Below are positions 24,980 through 34,006 of a stretch of DNA of 64,000 nucleotides, piece by piece. Each line of letters starts with the position of its first letter. The stretch's first letter is position 1. The notes under the pieces were generated by a model. It did no database searches, was not told the origin of the DNA, and saw only the letters and a list, made by a program, of their open reading frames with translations. Made by a program: the position numbers and the translations under genes. The stretch lies in assembly GCF_000725495.1 (NCBI RefSeq), contig NZ_JNZD01000004.1, forward strand, positions 682,001 through 746,000. Reading direction: 5' to 3'. This stretch comes from Streptomyces aureus (lineage in GTDB: Bacteria > Actinomycetota > Actinomycetes > Streptomycetales > Streptomycetaceae).

Positions 24980-25004
24980 GTGCGCCCCCGGCGCGGGGGC
25001 GCAC
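24980..25004 (-). terminator. Terminator of the tdh-kbl operon
   Basis: An 11-bp GC-rich stem (GTGCGCCCCCG with CGGGGGCGCAC) around a GCG loop lies just past the kbl stop codon. Confidence 0.7.
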
Positions 25005-25010
25005 CCTCCG

Positions 25011-26207
25011 TCAGGCCCCGAGCTCGGCCCGCGCCGCCACGAAGGCGTCCACGGCCCGGTTCACGTCCTCGGTGGAGTGCCCCGCGGACAGCTGGACACG
25101 GATACGGGCCTGCCCCTGCGGGACGACCGGGTACGAGAAGCCGATCACGTACACCCCGCGCTCCAGGAGCAGCTCCGCCATGCGGCCGGCGACGGAGGCG
25201 TCACCGATCATGACGGGGGCGATGGCGTGGTCGCCGGGGAGGATGTCGAAGCCCTCCTCGGTCATCCGGGAGCGGAACAGCGCCGTGTTCTCCCGCAGCC
25301 GCACCCGCAGGTCGTCGGCGGACTCCAGCAGGTCGAGGACCTTCAGCGAGGCCGCGGCGATCACCGGGGCGAGCGTGTTCGAGAAGAGGTACGGGCGGGA
25401 CCGCTGGCGCAGCAGGGCGACGATCTCGGCGCGGGCGGCGACGTAACCGCCGGAGGCGCCGCCGAGGGCCTTGCCGAGGGTGCCGGTGATGATGTCGACG
25501 CGGTCCATGACCCCGTGCAGCTCGGGGGTGCCCCGGCCGCCGGGGCCGACGAAGCCCACGGCGTGCGAGTCGTCGACCATGACCATCGCGTCGTAACGCT
25601 CGGCGAGGTCGCAGATCTCCTGGAGCGGGGCCACGTAGCCGTCCATCGAGAACACGCCGTCGGTGACGATCAGACGGCGGCGCGCGCCGGAGGCCTCCTT
25701 GAGCTGCGCCTCCAGGTCCGCCATGTCGCGGTTGGCGTACCGGAAGCGGCGGGCCTTGGAGAGCCGGATGCCGTCGATGATCGAGGCGTGGTTGAGGGCG
25801 TCGGAGATGACCGCGTCCTCGGCGCCGAGGAGGGTCTCGAAGACACCGCCGTTGGCGTCGAAGCAGGAGGAGTAGAGGATCGTGTCCTCCTGGCCGAGGA
25901 ACGCGGACAGCCGCGCCTCCAGCTCCTTGTGCACCTCCTGCGTACCGCAGATGAAGCGCACGGAGGCCATGCCGTAGCCCCAGCGGTCGAGCGCCGCGTG
26001 GGCGGCGGCGACGACCTCGGGGTGGTCGGCCAGACCGAGGTAGTTGTTGGCGCAGAAGTTGAGGACCTCACCGGGGCGGCCGCCCGCGGTGACGTTCACG
26101 GTCGCGGACTGCGGGGTGCCGATGACCCGCTCGGGCTTGTGCAGCCCGGCGGCGCGGATCTCGTCGAGGGTGGTGCGCAGGTCGTCACGGACGGAGTCGA
26201 ACATCAT
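25011..26207 (-). CDS. kbl: Glycine C-acetyltransferase (2-amino-3-ketobutyrate CoA ligase)
   Basis: 398 aa, the normal Kbl length. The alpha-oxoamine synthase fold is plain: [80 protein letters not shown] and the PLP-binding Lys in [17 protein letters not shown]. It cleaves 2-amino-3-ketobutyrate with CoA into glycine and acetyl-CoA. It follows tdh by 15 bp on the same strand, forming the two-step threonine degradation operon. AAGGA precedes two tandem ATG codons, either of which may be used. Confidence 0.97.
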   Translation of the reverse strand: MMFDSVRDDLRTTLDEIRAAGLHKPERVIGTPQSATVNVTAGGRPGEVLNFCANNYLGLADHPEVVAAAHAALDRWGYGMASVRFICGTQEVHKELEARLSAFLGQEDTILYSSCFDANGGVFETLLGAEDAVISDALNHASIIDGIRLSKARRFRYANRDMADLEAQLKEASGARRRLIVTDGVFSMDGYVAPLQEICDLAERYDAMVMVDDSHAVGFVGPGGRGTPELHGVMDRVDIITGTLGKALGGASGGYVAARAEIVALLRQRSRPYLFSNTLAPVIAAASLKVLDLLESADDLRVRLRENTALFRSRMTEEGFDILPGDHAIAPVMIGDASVAGRMAELLLERGVYVIGFSYPVVPQGQARIRVQLSAGHSTEDVNRAVDAFVAARAELGA

Positions 26208-26222
26208 CAGTTCCTTAAGTCC

Positions 26223-27251
26223 TCAGAGGGTCCAGTCGAGAATGACCTTGCCGCCGCGGCCGCCTGCCGCGTCGTCGAACGCCGCCTCGTAGTCCCGGAA
26301 CCCGTAGCGGCCGGTGATCACGGGCATGAGGTCGAGGCCGCTCTCCAGGAGGACCGACATCGCGTACCAGGTCTCGAACATCTCACGGCCGTAGATGCCC
26401 TTGATCGTGATCATGGAGGTCACGATCCGGGCCCAGTCGACCGGGAACTCCTGGGACGGCAGACCGAGCATCGCGATCCGCCCGCCGTGGGTCATGTTGG
26501 CGATCATGTCGCGCATCGCCTCGGGGCGGCCGGACATCTCCAGACCGATGTCGAAGCCCTCGCGCAGTCCGAGGGTGCGCTGCCCGTCGGCGATCGTCGA
26601 GCCCGAGACGTTGAGGGCGAGGCTGACTCCGACCTTGCGGGCCAGCTCCAGGCGCTCCTCGCTGACGTCGGTGATGACGACGTTGCGGGCACCCGCGTGA
26701 CGGGCCACGGCGGCGGCCATCAGGCCGATCGGGCCGGCACCCGTGATCAGGACGTCCTCGCCGACCAGCGGGAAGGACAGCGCGGTGTGGACGGCGTTGC
26801 CGAACGGGTCGAAGATCGCGGCGACGTCGAGGTCGACCGGGACGCGGTGCACCCACACGTTGGAGGCGGGCAGCACGACGTACTCGGCGAACGCGCCGTC
26901 GCGGCCGACGCCGAGGCCGACGGTGGCCCGGCAGAGGTGACGGCGTCCGGCGAGACAGTTGCGGCACTTGCCGCAGACCAGGTGGCCCTCGCCGCTGACA
27001 CGGTCGCCGACGTTGATGTCGGCGACGTCGCGGCCGGTCTCGACGACCTCGCCGACGAACTCGTGGCCGAGCACGAGGGGCGTCTTGATGGTCTGCTGCG
27101 CCCAGCCGTCCCAGTTGCGGATGTGCAGGTCGGTGCCGCAGATACCGGTCCTGAGGACCTTGATCAGCACCTCACCGGGGCCGGCCTCGGGATCCGGGAC
27201 GTCCTTCAGCCAGAGTCCGGGCTCCGCCTTCTCCTTGACCAGCGCCTTCAC
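26223..27251 (-). CDS. tdh: L-threonine 3-dehydrogenase
   Basis: 342 aa, a zinc medium-chain dehydrogenase. Catalytic zinc residues occur in [16 protein letters not shown] and [16 protein letters not shown]. The structural zinc lobe contains [17 protein letters not shown]. The NAD-binding motif is [29 protein letters not shown] is typical of Tdh. It oxidises L-threonine to 2-amino-3-ketobutyrate with NAD+, and the product passes to Kbl encoded 15 bp downstream. The 370-bp upstream gap contains an inverted repeat that may be its operator. Confidence 0.97.
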   Translation of the reverse strand: MKALVKEKAEPGLWLKDVPDPEAGPGEVLIKVLRTGICGTDLHIRNWDGWAQQTIKTPLVLGHEFVGEVVETGRDVADINVGDRVSGEGHLVCGKCRNCLAGRRHLCRATVGLGVGRDGAFAEYVVLPASNVWVHRVPVDLDVAAIFDPFGNAVHTALSFPLVGEDVLITGAGPIGLMAAAVARHAGARNVVITDVSEERLELARKVGVSLALNVSGSTIADGQRTLGLREGFDIGLEMSGRPEAMRDMIANMTHGGRIAMLGLPSQEFPVDWARIVTSMITIKGIYGREMFETWYAMSVLLESGLDLMPVITGRYGFRDYEAAFDDAAGGRGGKVILDWTL

Positions 27252-27621
27252 TCGTACGGCTCCTGTGCGTGCGGCCCGGGACAGGGCACGCGGAAGCGGC
27301 CCGTACCGGGGAGAGGGGTGAGTTCACCCAGGAATCTGCCGTACGACGGTGCCCTGGGTCCATCGAGGATTTCTTAAGCGCGGCCCCAGCTTTCCTTCAC
27401 GCCCGTGATCTCCGGGCCGCCCCTGAGGACGGACCCCGGGCCGCCGGAGCGGCGAGGAGGCGGACGGACGGCGTGGGGGACGACGGCGTCAGGCACGACT
27501 ACGTGGCCATGCGTCACCCCCGTTCCCCGGGGGCTCGTCACCTGCGTCCGGGAGGGAGCCCATAGGTCACAGGATGGGTCCCGGACGGCCTCCGGGGCCG
27601 GATGCGCGCCCCGGCGCGTCG
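27252..27621. other. Intergenic region upstream of tdh
   Basis: No supportable gene. The tdh-proximal part contains the inverted repeat GGTGA-GT-TCACC (27317-27328) and, around it, ACCCAG (27326-27331) and CTGGGT (27354-27359) arms. AGGATTTCTTAAG at 27366-27378 is a rare AT-rich patch that may hold the promoter. The part beside the GAF gene shows nothing distinct. Confidence 0.45.
27317..27328. promoter_or_regulatory. Inverted repeat upstream of tdh-kbl
   Basis: GGTGAGTTCACC (5-bp arms, 2-bp centre), 66 bp upstream of the tdh start, nested near a wider CCCAG/CTGGG pair. It is a candidate operator for the threonine catabolic operon. Confidence 0.4.
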
Positions 27622-28203
27622 TCAGATCCCGTGGACCTCTTCCCGCCGTTCGAGCTGCCCGGCCAGTTCGGCGGCCATCGCCTTGATGGTCTCCAGGCCC
27701 GCCCGTCCCCAGGGGCGCGGCTCGACGTCCACGACGCAGATCGTGCCGAGGGCGATGCCGCCGCGGTCGAGCAGCGGGGCGCCGAGATAGGAACGGACGC
27801 CGAACGCGTCGACGACCGGGTTCCCGGCGAAGCGCGGGTAGTCGCAGACGTCCTCCAGGACGAGCGCCTTGCGGCGCACCACGACATGCGGGCAGAAGCC
27901 GTGGTCGCGGGCCATGTACCTGCGGGCCTCGAACCCGCTCCCGTCCCCCGGGGCCGCGTGACCGCTCCGGGCGCCGTCCGGGGTGTGCAGGCCCGCGAAG
28001 AACTGCTGCCGCTCGTCGATGAAGTTGACCATGGCGTACGGGGCCGCGGCGACGTGCGCGAGCCGGTCGGCGAAGGCGTCGAAGGCGGGCTCGGAGCGCT
28101 CCCCGAGCCCCAGCAGGCGCAGCCGTCGCACCCGGGCCGGCGCGTCCTTGTCCTGCGGTGTCAGCAGCAGCCGGCCGGCGGGCCGCGACGGCTCGTAGCT
28201 CAT
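27622..28203 (-). CDS. GAF domain protein linked to a conservon
   Basis: 193 aa. Residues 25-185 form one GAF domain (RVRRLRLLGLGERSEPAFDA, YAMVNFIDERQQFFAGLHTP, ALVLEDVCDYPRFAGNPVVD, YLGAPLLDRGGIALGTICVV), the small free-standing type that senses ligands or redox state. There is no output domain. Its ATG overlaps the cvnD stop codon by four bases (ATGA), placing it as fifth gene of the cvnABCD operon, where some conservons carry a cytochrome P450. It may give sensory input to the G-protein-like complex; this is inference. Confidence 0.87.
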   Translation of the reverse strand: MSYEPSRPAGRLLLTPQDKDAPARVRRLRLLGLGERSEPAFDAFADRLAHVAAAPYAMVNFIDERQQFFAGLHTPDGARSGHAAPGDGSGFEARRYMARDHGFCPHVVVRRKALVLEDVCDYPRFAGNPVVDAFGVRSYLGAPLLDRGGIALGTICVVDVEPRPWGRAGLETIKAMAAELAGQLERREEVHGI

Positions 28204-28799
28204 GTACGGGCTCCCTGGCTCGGGGAGGGGGCGGGTGCGTGGGCGAGGAGGTGCCGGACGAGGGTGAGCAGGGTCTGCACCCCCGAGCTGGAGATACGGG
28301 CGTCGCAGCACACCACCGGGATCCGGGGATCGAGGTCGATGGCGGCGCGCACCTCGGCCGGGTCGTAGCGGTAGGAGCCGTCGAACTCGTTGACCGCGAC
28401 GATGAACGCGAGGCCGCGCTGTTCGAAGAAGTCGACGGCCGCGAAGCAGTCCTCCAGGCGCCGGGTGTCGGCGAGGATCACCGCGCCGAGCGCGCCGTCG
28501 GACAGCTCGTCCCACATGAACCAGAACCGCTCCTGCCCGGGCGTGCCGAACAGGTAGAGCACGTGTTCCGGGTCCAGGGTTATGCGGCCGAAGTCCATCG
28601 CGACGGTCGTCTCGACCTTGTTCTCGATGCCGTCGAGCCGGTCGGTCGAGGCGCTGACCGTGGTGAGCAGTTCCTCCGTGCTGAGCGGCGCGATCTCGCT
28701 CACCGCGCCGACGAACGTCGTCTTGCCGACCCCGAACCCTCCCGCCACCAGGATCTTCAGTGCGGTGGGGAAGGGGTCAGAGCTGCCGTCGTAATCCAT
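28200..28799 (-). CDS. cvnD: Conservon GTP-binding protein CvnD
   Basis: 199 aa small Ras-like GTPase of the MglA/Cvn type. P-loop ILVAGGFGVGKTTFVGAVSE, switch region TTVAMDFGRITL, the DxxG-equivalent FGTPGQERFWFMWDEL, and AVNEFDG in place of NKxD. The Pro after Gly in the TPGQE motif is characteristic of this family. In conservons the GTPase cycles with CvnB (roadblock) and CvnC at the membrane-bound CvnA. Start overlaps the cvnC end by 23 bp. Confidence 0.93.
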   Translation of the reverse strand: MDYDGSSDPFPTALKILVAGGFGVGKTTFVGAVSEIAPLSTEELLTTVSASTDRLDGIENKVETTVAMDFGRITLDPEHVLYLFGTPGQERFWFMWDELSDGALGAVILADTRRLEDCFAAVDFFEQRGLAFIVAVNEFDGSYRYDPAEVRAAIDLDPRIPVVCCDARISSSGVQTLLTLVRHLLAHAPAPSPSQGART

Positions 28800-29154
28800 C
28801 GAGCACTGCCTCCAGAAGGGATCGGTCAGTGGGGTTGTGGTGGAACCGCGGGGGCTTGGTGGTCAGCGCCCCGCAGTCGACGAGGTCCGACAGCAGCACC
28901 TTGGTGACCGCCGCCGGCAGCTTCAGATGGGCGGCGACCTCCGCGACCGAGACGGGTGCCCGGCAGCGTTCGAGCGCCTGGCCGTGCTCGGGGCCGAGGT
29001 AGCCGAGGGGTGTGGCTCCGGTGGCCATGACCTGGGAGAGGAGGTCGAGCGCGGTGCTCGGCCTGGTCCGGCCGTCACTGACGGTGTAGGGGCGCACCAG
29101 GCGTCCGGCCGCGTCGTCGAGCCAGGGCCCGTCACCGGCCGCGGTCACGGTCAC
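28777..29154 (-). CDS. cvnC: DUF742 protein CvnC
   Basis: 125 aa from GTG 29154, overlapping the cvnB stop by four bases (GTGA). DUF742 hallmarks: RLVRPYTVSDGRTRPSTALD, LGYLGPEHGQALERCRAPVS and a winged-helix-like SVAEVAAHLKLPAAVTKVLL SDLVDCGAL region followed by PPRFHHNPTDRSLLEAVLDG. It acts in the CvnABCD complex; in S. coelicolor conservons the proteins interact pairwise. The exact role is not known. Confidence 0.93.
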   Translation of the reverse strand: MTVTAAGDGPWLDDAAGRLVRPYTVSDGRTRPSTALDLLSQVMATGATPLGYLGPEHGQALERCRAPVSVAEVAAHLKLPAAVTKVLLSDLVDCGALTTKPPRFHHNPTDRSLLEAVLDGLRRQL

Positions 29155-29585
29155 GACCTCAGCGCCGGGGGTTCGGCGGCGTGCTGCCGGGGCGCGGTGA
29201 CCAGATAGGGCCGGACGCTCTTGACCAGCATCGCCATCTCGTAGCCGAGGACGGCCGCGTCGGCCTCACGGCCCGCGAGCACGGCGAGGCAGGTGCCGGA
29301 GCCGGCGGTGGAGACGAACAGCAGGGTCGAGTCGAGTTCGACGACGACCTGGCGCACCTCGCCGCCGTCCCCGAAGCGCACCCCGGCGCTGCGCCCGAGG
29401 GCGTACAGACCGCAGGCGAGCGCCGCCATGTGGTCGGCGCTGTCGGGGTCGAGGCCGTGGACCGACTTGACGAGCCCGTCGCTGGAGAGCAGGACGGCGC
29501 TCGTGGTGTGGGGGACGCGCTGGACGAGGCCGCTCATCAGCCAGTCGAGGTCGGACACGTGGCCGGTCGGGGCATCGCTCGCCAT
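29151..29585 (-). CDS. cvnB: Roadblock/LC7 domain protein CvnB
   Basis: 144 aa. A single Roadblock/LC7 domain, about residues 12-105: LDWLMSGLVQRVPHTTSAVL, LSSDGLVKSVHGLDPDSADH, MAALACGLYALGRSAGVRFG and VVVELDSTLLFVSTAGSGTC. Roadblock proteins act as GTPase partners (MglB-like), here presumably for CvnD. The gene lies 62 bp after cvnA and overlaps cvnC. Confidence 0.93.
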   Translation of the reverse strand: MASDAPTGHVSDLDWLMSGLVQRVPHTTSAVLLSSDGLVKSVHGLDPDSADHMAALACGLYALGRSAGVRFGDGGEVRQVVVELDSTLLFVSTAGSGTCLAVLAGREADAAVLGYEMAMLVKSVRPYLVTAPRQHAAEPPALRS

Positions 29586-29647
29586 GGGGGATCGACTCCT
29601 TGAGGTACGAAGGTCTGCGGGAGCGGTGGGGGTGGGTACGGGCGTGG

Positions 29648-31801
29648 TCATCCGGCCGGTGCGCTCCCGTCGTGCCGGGCGGTGCTGTCGGGTCCGGCCG
29701 CGGGGCCGGAGGCTCCCCGCGGCGCCGGTGCGTGCGCGGCGGGCGGCGGACCCGGGGGGTCCGCCGGGGTGCCGTCCGCCCGGAGGGTTTCCCTGGTTGC
29801 CTCCGTGGGGTCGCCGGCCCGGGTGGTCGCGCGCGTGGGCAGCTCCGCGCGGACGTGGACCGCGTGGCCGTCGCGGGGGGTCTCCAGGCGTGCCCGGTCC
29901 GGGAACGAGTCCGGGGCACCGTGCCGGGGCACGGGCGCCGCGTCCGGGTCCTCCGGGCCTCCCGGGGTGGCGTGGGCGGCCTCGGCGAGCCCGATCCCCC
30001 GCTGGAACGCGGCCATCAGACCCGGGTCGTGGACGACGGGGTGCTCCGGTTCGGGGCGGGGCGCCTGTCCTTCGCGCAGCTGCGGGACGAGGTGTTCCTG
30101 GGCGCGCCGCCTCGGCAGCCCGGGCTTGCCCACGGTGCCGCGCCCGACGCCGGCGCGCGGCACGGGCGGCATGGCCGCGTGCTCGGCGGCGGGGAGCCGG
30201 TCCTCGGGCCGGATGCCGGGGACGGCCTCGGCGGGATTGGGCCGTTCGGTACGGTCGCCGCGCACCGGGAGCGGGGCGACGCCGTACCCCTGGGGCGGGG
30301 GTCCGCCGTGCGCCGGGAGCGGGGTCGCGCCGTGTTCCCCGGTCCGGGCCTCTCCCGCGGGTGCGGAGGTCCGTTCCGCCCGGGCGGGCTCGGCCGCCGG
30401 TCCGCGCGGCGACTGCCGTGGCACCACGGGAGCCGTCCGGCGGCCGCCCGGCGGTACCGCGACCGGTGCCACGGGGGCGGGGGCGGGGGCGGTCCCGGGG
30501 CCGAGGGCCGGCCGCTGCCCCGCGTGCGTGCCGTTCGGCGGCGCCTGGGTGAGCGCCCCGTCCCGGGTGGACACCGTGTCCCTGGCGGCGTCCGGCGCCG
30601 GGCCCAGCAGGTCCTGCGGGACCACGAGGACGGCCTGGACACCGCCGTAGATGTTGCTCTGGAGCCGTACGTGGATGTTGTGCCGGCGGGCGAGCTGCGA
30701 GACCACGAACAGGCCGATGCGCCCGTCCTGGAGCAGACCGGCGACATTGACCAGGTCGGGGTCGGCGAGCAGGGCGTTCATCCGGTCCTGTTCGGCCGCC
30801 TGCATGCCCAGGCCGCGGTCCTCCACCTCGATGGCCAGGCCCGAGGTGACGTGGTCGACGCGCAGCAGCACCTGGGTGTGCGGGGCGGAGAACAGAGTGG
30901 CGTTCTCGACGAGTTCGGCGAGCAGGTGGATGACGTCGGCGACGGCGTGGCCGCGCAGGGTGCCGTCGGTCGGGGGCACCAGCTTGACCCGTGAGTACTG
31001 CTCGACCTCGGCGATCGCGGAGCGCAGCACCTCGGTCATGGAGACGGGGTTGCTCCACTGACGGCGTGACACGGCCCCGCCGAGCACGGCGAGGTTCTCG
31101 GCATGGCGACGGATGCGGGTGGCCAGGTGGTCGACGTGGAAGAGGCCCTTGAGGAGATCGGGGTCCTCGATCTCGTTCTCCAGCTCGTCGAGGAGGGAGA
31201 TCTCGCGGTGCACCAGGGACTGCAGACGCCGGGCCAGGTTGACGAAGACCTCGACCTTCTGGTCGCTGCCCTCCCGGCTGGAGAGCCGTGAGGCCTGCAC
31301 GACGGCGGCGACGGCACCGTCGTGGGCTCGGGAGAGGTCGGCGGCGAGCAGGTCGAACTCGTCGGCGTCGGCGGGCGGGCGGCGGCGCTTCCTGCGCGCG
31401 GGCGGGTCCTCGCCGCGGCGCAGCCCCTCGACGACCTCGCGCAGTTCCGTCTCGGTGCGGGCGCTGGTGCGGCGCAGGTCTCCTATGCGGTCGCGCACGG
31501 AGGCGGCGGCGCGGTTCGCGGCCACGGCGGCGATCACGACGCCGGCCAGGGCTACGCCCGCCGCTCCGGCGAGGACGGCCCACAGGGCGGTGCCGGGCCG
31601 GGCTCCGGTGGTGCGGACGGTGAACAGGACGGCGGCGCACGCGCTGAGGGCCACGGCGGTCGGCGGCAGGACCGCGAGGCGCAGCAGCTGGGGCCGCAGA
31701 TGCGTCTCGGGCGGCGCGACGGTGGCGCGGGGTGCCGGTCGACCGTGCCGGCCGCCCTCGCGGCGGTCTGCGCGTGCGGCCGGTGCGCGGAGGTGAGACA
31801 T
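29648..31801 (-). CDS. cvnA: Conservon sensor kinase-like protein CvnA
   Basis: 717 aa from ATG 31801 behind GAGGA. Two membrane segments lie at about 45-65 and 75-95 with almost no extracytoplasmic loop. A coiled HAMP-like region follows. The HATPase_c domain (about 285-390) has VIHLLAELVENATLFSAPHT, IEVEDRGLGM and GLFVVSQLARRHNIHVRLQS. The helix upstream (FVNLARRLQSLVHREISLLD) replaces a classical HisKA H-box, as in other CvnA proteins. The C-terminal 300 residues are Pro/Ala/Gly/Arg-rich and probably disordered. It is the membrane anchor and likely ATP-binding input protein of the conservon. Confidence 0.92.
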   Translation of the reverse strand: MSHLRAPAARADRREGGRHGRPAPRATVAPPETHLRPQLLRLAVLPPTAVALSACAAVLFTVRTTGARPGTALWAVLAGAAGVALAGVVIAAVAANRAAASVRDRIGDLRRTSARTETELREVVEGLRRGEDPPARRKRRRPPADADEFDLLAADLSRAHDGAVAAVVQASRLSSREGSDQKVEVFVNLARRLQSLVHREISLLDELENEIEDPDLLKGLFHVDHLATRIRRHAENLAVLGGAVSRRQWSNPVSMTEVLRSAIAEVEQYSRVKLVPPTDGTLRGHAVADVIHLLAELVENATLFSAPHTQVLLRVDHVTSGLAIEVEDRGLGMQAAEQDRMNALLADPDLVNVAGLLQDGRIGLFVVSQLARRHNIHVRLQSNIYGGVQAVLVVPQDLLGPAPDAARDTVSTRDGALTQAPPNGTHAGQRPALGPGTAPAPAPVAPVAVPPGGRRTAPVVPRQSPRGPAAEPARAERTSAPAGEARTGEHGATPLPAHGGPPPQGYGVAPLPVRGDRTERPNPAEAVPGIRPEDRLPAAEHAAMPPVPRAGVGRGTVGKPGLPRRRAQEHLVPQLREGQAPRPEPEHPVVHDPGLMAAFQRGIGLAEAAHATPGGPEDPDAAPVPRHGAPDSFPDRARLETPRDGHAVHVRAELPTRATTRAGDPTEATRETLRADGTPADPPGPPPAAHAPAPRGASGPAAGPDSTARHDGSAPAG

Positions 31802-32147
31802 CGGCGTCCTCGTGCTGGATGCGTCGGGGGCGTGGAGCTCCCGCGGTTCCGCGACGCGGGCGTGCGTGGTCGCGGTGCCGGTCGAGAGAACCGAAGAAAT
31901 CGGCCCTGCGTCGCCCGTCGGCAACTGACAGTAGTCGCCAACGCATCAGGTGCGGTGGGCTGTTGACAAACTCCCCCTGGTAGCGTCCCGCTCTGGTATG
32001 AGGCGTCGTACGGCTGACCGATAACGCCGTCGGACACCCGTTCGCACCGCTCCTCCGATTCGATCAGAGCTGGTCGGAAGCGGTCTCAAGCAAACGGCGA
32101 GGGCCGGGGAGCATCGTGCTCCCCGGCCCTCGCCGATGGTCGGTGGA
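31802..32147. other. Intergenic region between cvnA and the metallo-hydrolase gene
   Basis: No gene is supportable. The part next to cvnA should contain its promoter; AGTTTGTCAAC at 31964-31974 (minus-strand reading) is the only AT-rich patch. The far end holds the 17-bp perfect hairpin at 32097-32133 that follows the metallo-hydrolase gene. Confidence 0.4.
32097..32133 (-). terminator. Terminator of the metallo-hydrolase gene
   Basis: A perfect 17-bp stem (GCGAGGGCCGGGGAGCA with its complement) around a 3-nt TCG loop, 14 bp after the stop codon. Confidence 0.85.
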
Positions 32148-33365
32148 TCAGCCCGCGGACACCGTCTCGGGCTCTCCGGTGCCCTCCGTCGAGCGGTCGG
32201 CGACGTCACCCGGTGTATCGGCGGCGGGCTCCTGGAGGGCCGGCCAGCCGCCCTTCGGCGCCCGCGCCACACCGCGCCACCACGGCTCGCCGGGGACGGT
32301 CTCGGCGGTGAGCTCGAAGGGCTCGCCGGGGCGGGGCAGCGCGACCCGCGCTCCGGCCGCGCGGGCGGCGGCCAGCGTGCCCTCGCCCGGATCGGCCCAG
32401 GCGTGGGTGGAGAGGTTGAAGGTCCCCCAGTGGATCGGCAGCATCACACCGGAGGGCCGCCCGCCCTGGAGGTCCAGGTGCGAGCGCATCCCCTCCTCGG
32501 GCGTCATGTGGATGTCGGGCCAGAAGTCGCTGTAGGCGCCGATCTGGATCATCGTGGCGTCGAACGGGCCGTGGGCGGCGCCGATCTCCTTGAAGCCCTG
32601 GAAGTAGCCGGTGTCGCCGCTGTGGTAGATCCGGTGCGCCTCGCCCTCGGCGACCCAGGAGGCCCAGAGGGTGTGCTGGGTGTTGCGCAGACCGCGCCCG
32701 CAGAAGTGGCGCGCCGGTGTCGCCGTCAGGGTGATCCCGCCGACCTTGGTCGACTCGTTCCAGTCGAGCTCGCGGATGCGGTCGGCCGGGACGCCCCAGT
32801 GCTCCAGATGGGCTCCGACGCCGAGCGGGACGGCGAACACCGTGTCCGTGCCGCCCAGCTCCTTGATCGTGGGCATGTCCAGGTGGTCGTAGTGGTCGTG
32901 GGAGATGACCACGACGTCGACCGGGCCGAGCGCGGCGAGCGGCAGCGGGACCGGGTGCAGCCGCTTGGGGCCGGCGAAGGCGAACGGGGAGCAGCGCTCG
33001 CCCCAGACCGGGTCGAAGAGCACGCGGTGGCCGTCGATCTCGGCGAGGACGCTGGAGTGCCCCATCCAGGTGAGCCGCAGCCCGGTCGCGGCGGGCCGGG
33101 CCAGGTCGGCGAGGGTCGTCGCGTGCACGGGCACGGTCCCGGCCGGGGAGCGGTGGGCCCGCTCCTCACTGCGGAAGTAGACCTTCGCGAACTCCACCAT
33201 GGAGCCGTCCGGGCGGGTGCGGGCGGTCTCGGGGTTCTGGAAGACCCCGTCCGCGAAGTTCGGCGAATTGCGGATGCGCCGCAGCCGCGCACCGGCCGGA
33301 TCCGCGCCGAAGGCGGCGGGCCGCAGCGCGCGGAGCCCGGAGCTCAAGGTACGGAAACCGGTCAC
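32148..33365 (-). CDS. MBL-fold metallo-hydrolase (NAPE-PLD/UlaG-like)
   Basis: 405 aa from GTG 33365 with GGAGG five bases upstream; a GTG at 33377 precedes the ribosome site and is less likely. The metallo-beta-lactamase core runs about 85-360: LTWMGHSSVLAEIDGHRVLF, VVVISHDHYDHLDMPTIKEL (the HxHxDH zinc motif), ATPARHFCGRGL, and IYHSGDTGYFQGFKEI with the bridging Asp. IHWGTFNLSTHAW near the C-terminus is typical of the N-acylphosphatidylethanolamine phospholipase D-like subgroup. It probably hydrolyses a phosphodiester or lipid ester. The C-terminal 45 residues are a Pro-rich tail. Confidence 0.9.
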   Translation of the reverse strand: MTGFRTLSSGLRALRPAAFGADPAGARLRRIRNSPNFADGVFQNPETARTRPDGSMVEFAKVYFRSEERAHRSPAGTVPVHATTLADLARPAATGLRLTWMGHSSVLAEIDGHRVLFDPVWGERCSPFAFAGPKRLHPVPLPLAALGPVDVVVISHDHYDHLDMPTIKELGGTDTVFAVPLGVGAHLEHWGVPADRIRELDWNESTKVGGITLTATPARHFCGRGLRNTQHTLWASWVAEGEAHRIYHSGDTGYFQGFKEIGAAHGPFDATMIQIGAYSDFWPDIHMTPEEGMRSHLDLQGGRPSGVMLPIHWGTFNLSTHAWADPGEGTLAAARAAGARVALPRPGEPFELTAETVPGEPWWRGVARAPKGGWPALQEPAADTPGDVADRSTEGTGEPETVSAG

Positions 33366-33577
33366 GGATACCTCCACATGGAGTCGGTCAGGCTTTCATT
33401 ATGGTCGTCGCCTCTGACAGCGCCGGGTCGCCCCGGCCACAGCGCGACGTCCGTGACCCTGGCTCTGCTCTGCTCAACCCCGCCGCACCCCCGGTTCTTC
33501 CGGGCCGGGGCCACGATTTCCGGAACGATTTCCGCGGATCCGGATGCCGCCCTCGCGCCCGCACGCGGCGAGGTGCG

Positions 33578-33631
33578 CCCCCGCACGCAGCGAGGGGCTT
33601 TCCCGGCACAGCCCCTCGCCGCGTGCGGGGG
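33578..33631. repeat. 20-bp-stem inverted repeat with an extra direct copy
   Basis: CCCCCGCACGCAGCGAGGGG (33578-33597) pairs with CCCCTCGCCGCGTGCGGGGG (33612-33631), one mismatch, 14-nt loop. A third near-copy, GCCCGCACGCGGCGAGG, precedes it at 33557-33573. Confidence 0.75.
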
Positions 33632-33639
33632 CGGAGGCA

Positions 33640-33855
33640 CCTCCCGCGCCCGCCCCGGCCCCGCCCGGCACGGACGGCCCCGTGCCGCCTCGGACGCGCC
33701 TCCCCCACCGGCTCCGGCCCCGCTCGGCGCCGAAGCTCCGGCGTCTCCACGGACGCACCTCCCCCACCCGCCCCGGCCCAGCTCGGCACGGACGCTCCGG
33801 TGCCGCCTCGGGCCCGCCTCCCCCGACCGCCCCGGACCCCGGCCGTCCGGTGCTT
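33640..33855. repeat. 59-bp tandem repeats, three full units plus a partial one
   Basis: Units begin CCTCCC at 33640, 33699, 33758 and 33817, an exact 59-bp period, with consensus CCTCCCCCACCCGCCCCGGC then CCnGCTCGGCACGGACGCTC and CGGTGCCGCCTCGG. Identity is roughly 75-85 %. As 59 is not a multiple of three, a coding repeat is excluded. Confidence 0.8.
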
Positions 33856-34006
33856 CGGGCGGCGGCCGGTCCCGTTCGTTGACACACCCCGGCACTCGTT
33901 CCGATACTGACTCATGGTTCAGTAGTTCGGTCATCGGCCGCACCGCCCACCCGCCCCGGCCGCCCACCGCACCGACGGGCGGGCCCCGTCCACGTCTGGA
34001 GTCACC

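Larger units (their letters stand above)
33366..34006. other. 640-bp intergenic region with large hairpin and 59-bp repeats
   Basis: No conserved gene is seen on either strand, although the GC bias leaves several frames open. From left to right it holds the promoter zone of the metallo-hydrolase, a 20-bp-stem inverted repeat (33578-33631), 59-bp tandem repeats (33640-33855) and a short less GC-rich stretch (33895-33945) that probably contains the promoter of the TPP-enzyme operon. Confidence 0.6.

Noticed and set aside
24723..27377. 884-codon plus-strand ORF
   Set aside because: Exactly antisense to kbl and tdh, which are certain. No family similarity or ribosome site.
29151..31946. 931-codon minus-strand frame joining cvnB with upstream sequence
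   Set aside because: The part before 29585 is the Pro/Arg-rich shadow of cvnA in another frame. CvnB starts at the ATG at 29585 with a normal length.
33388..33967. Several minus- and plus-strand ORFs in the 59-bp repeat region
   Set aside because: They arise from stop-poor GC-rich repeats of a period not divisible by three. No ribosome site or conserved domain.
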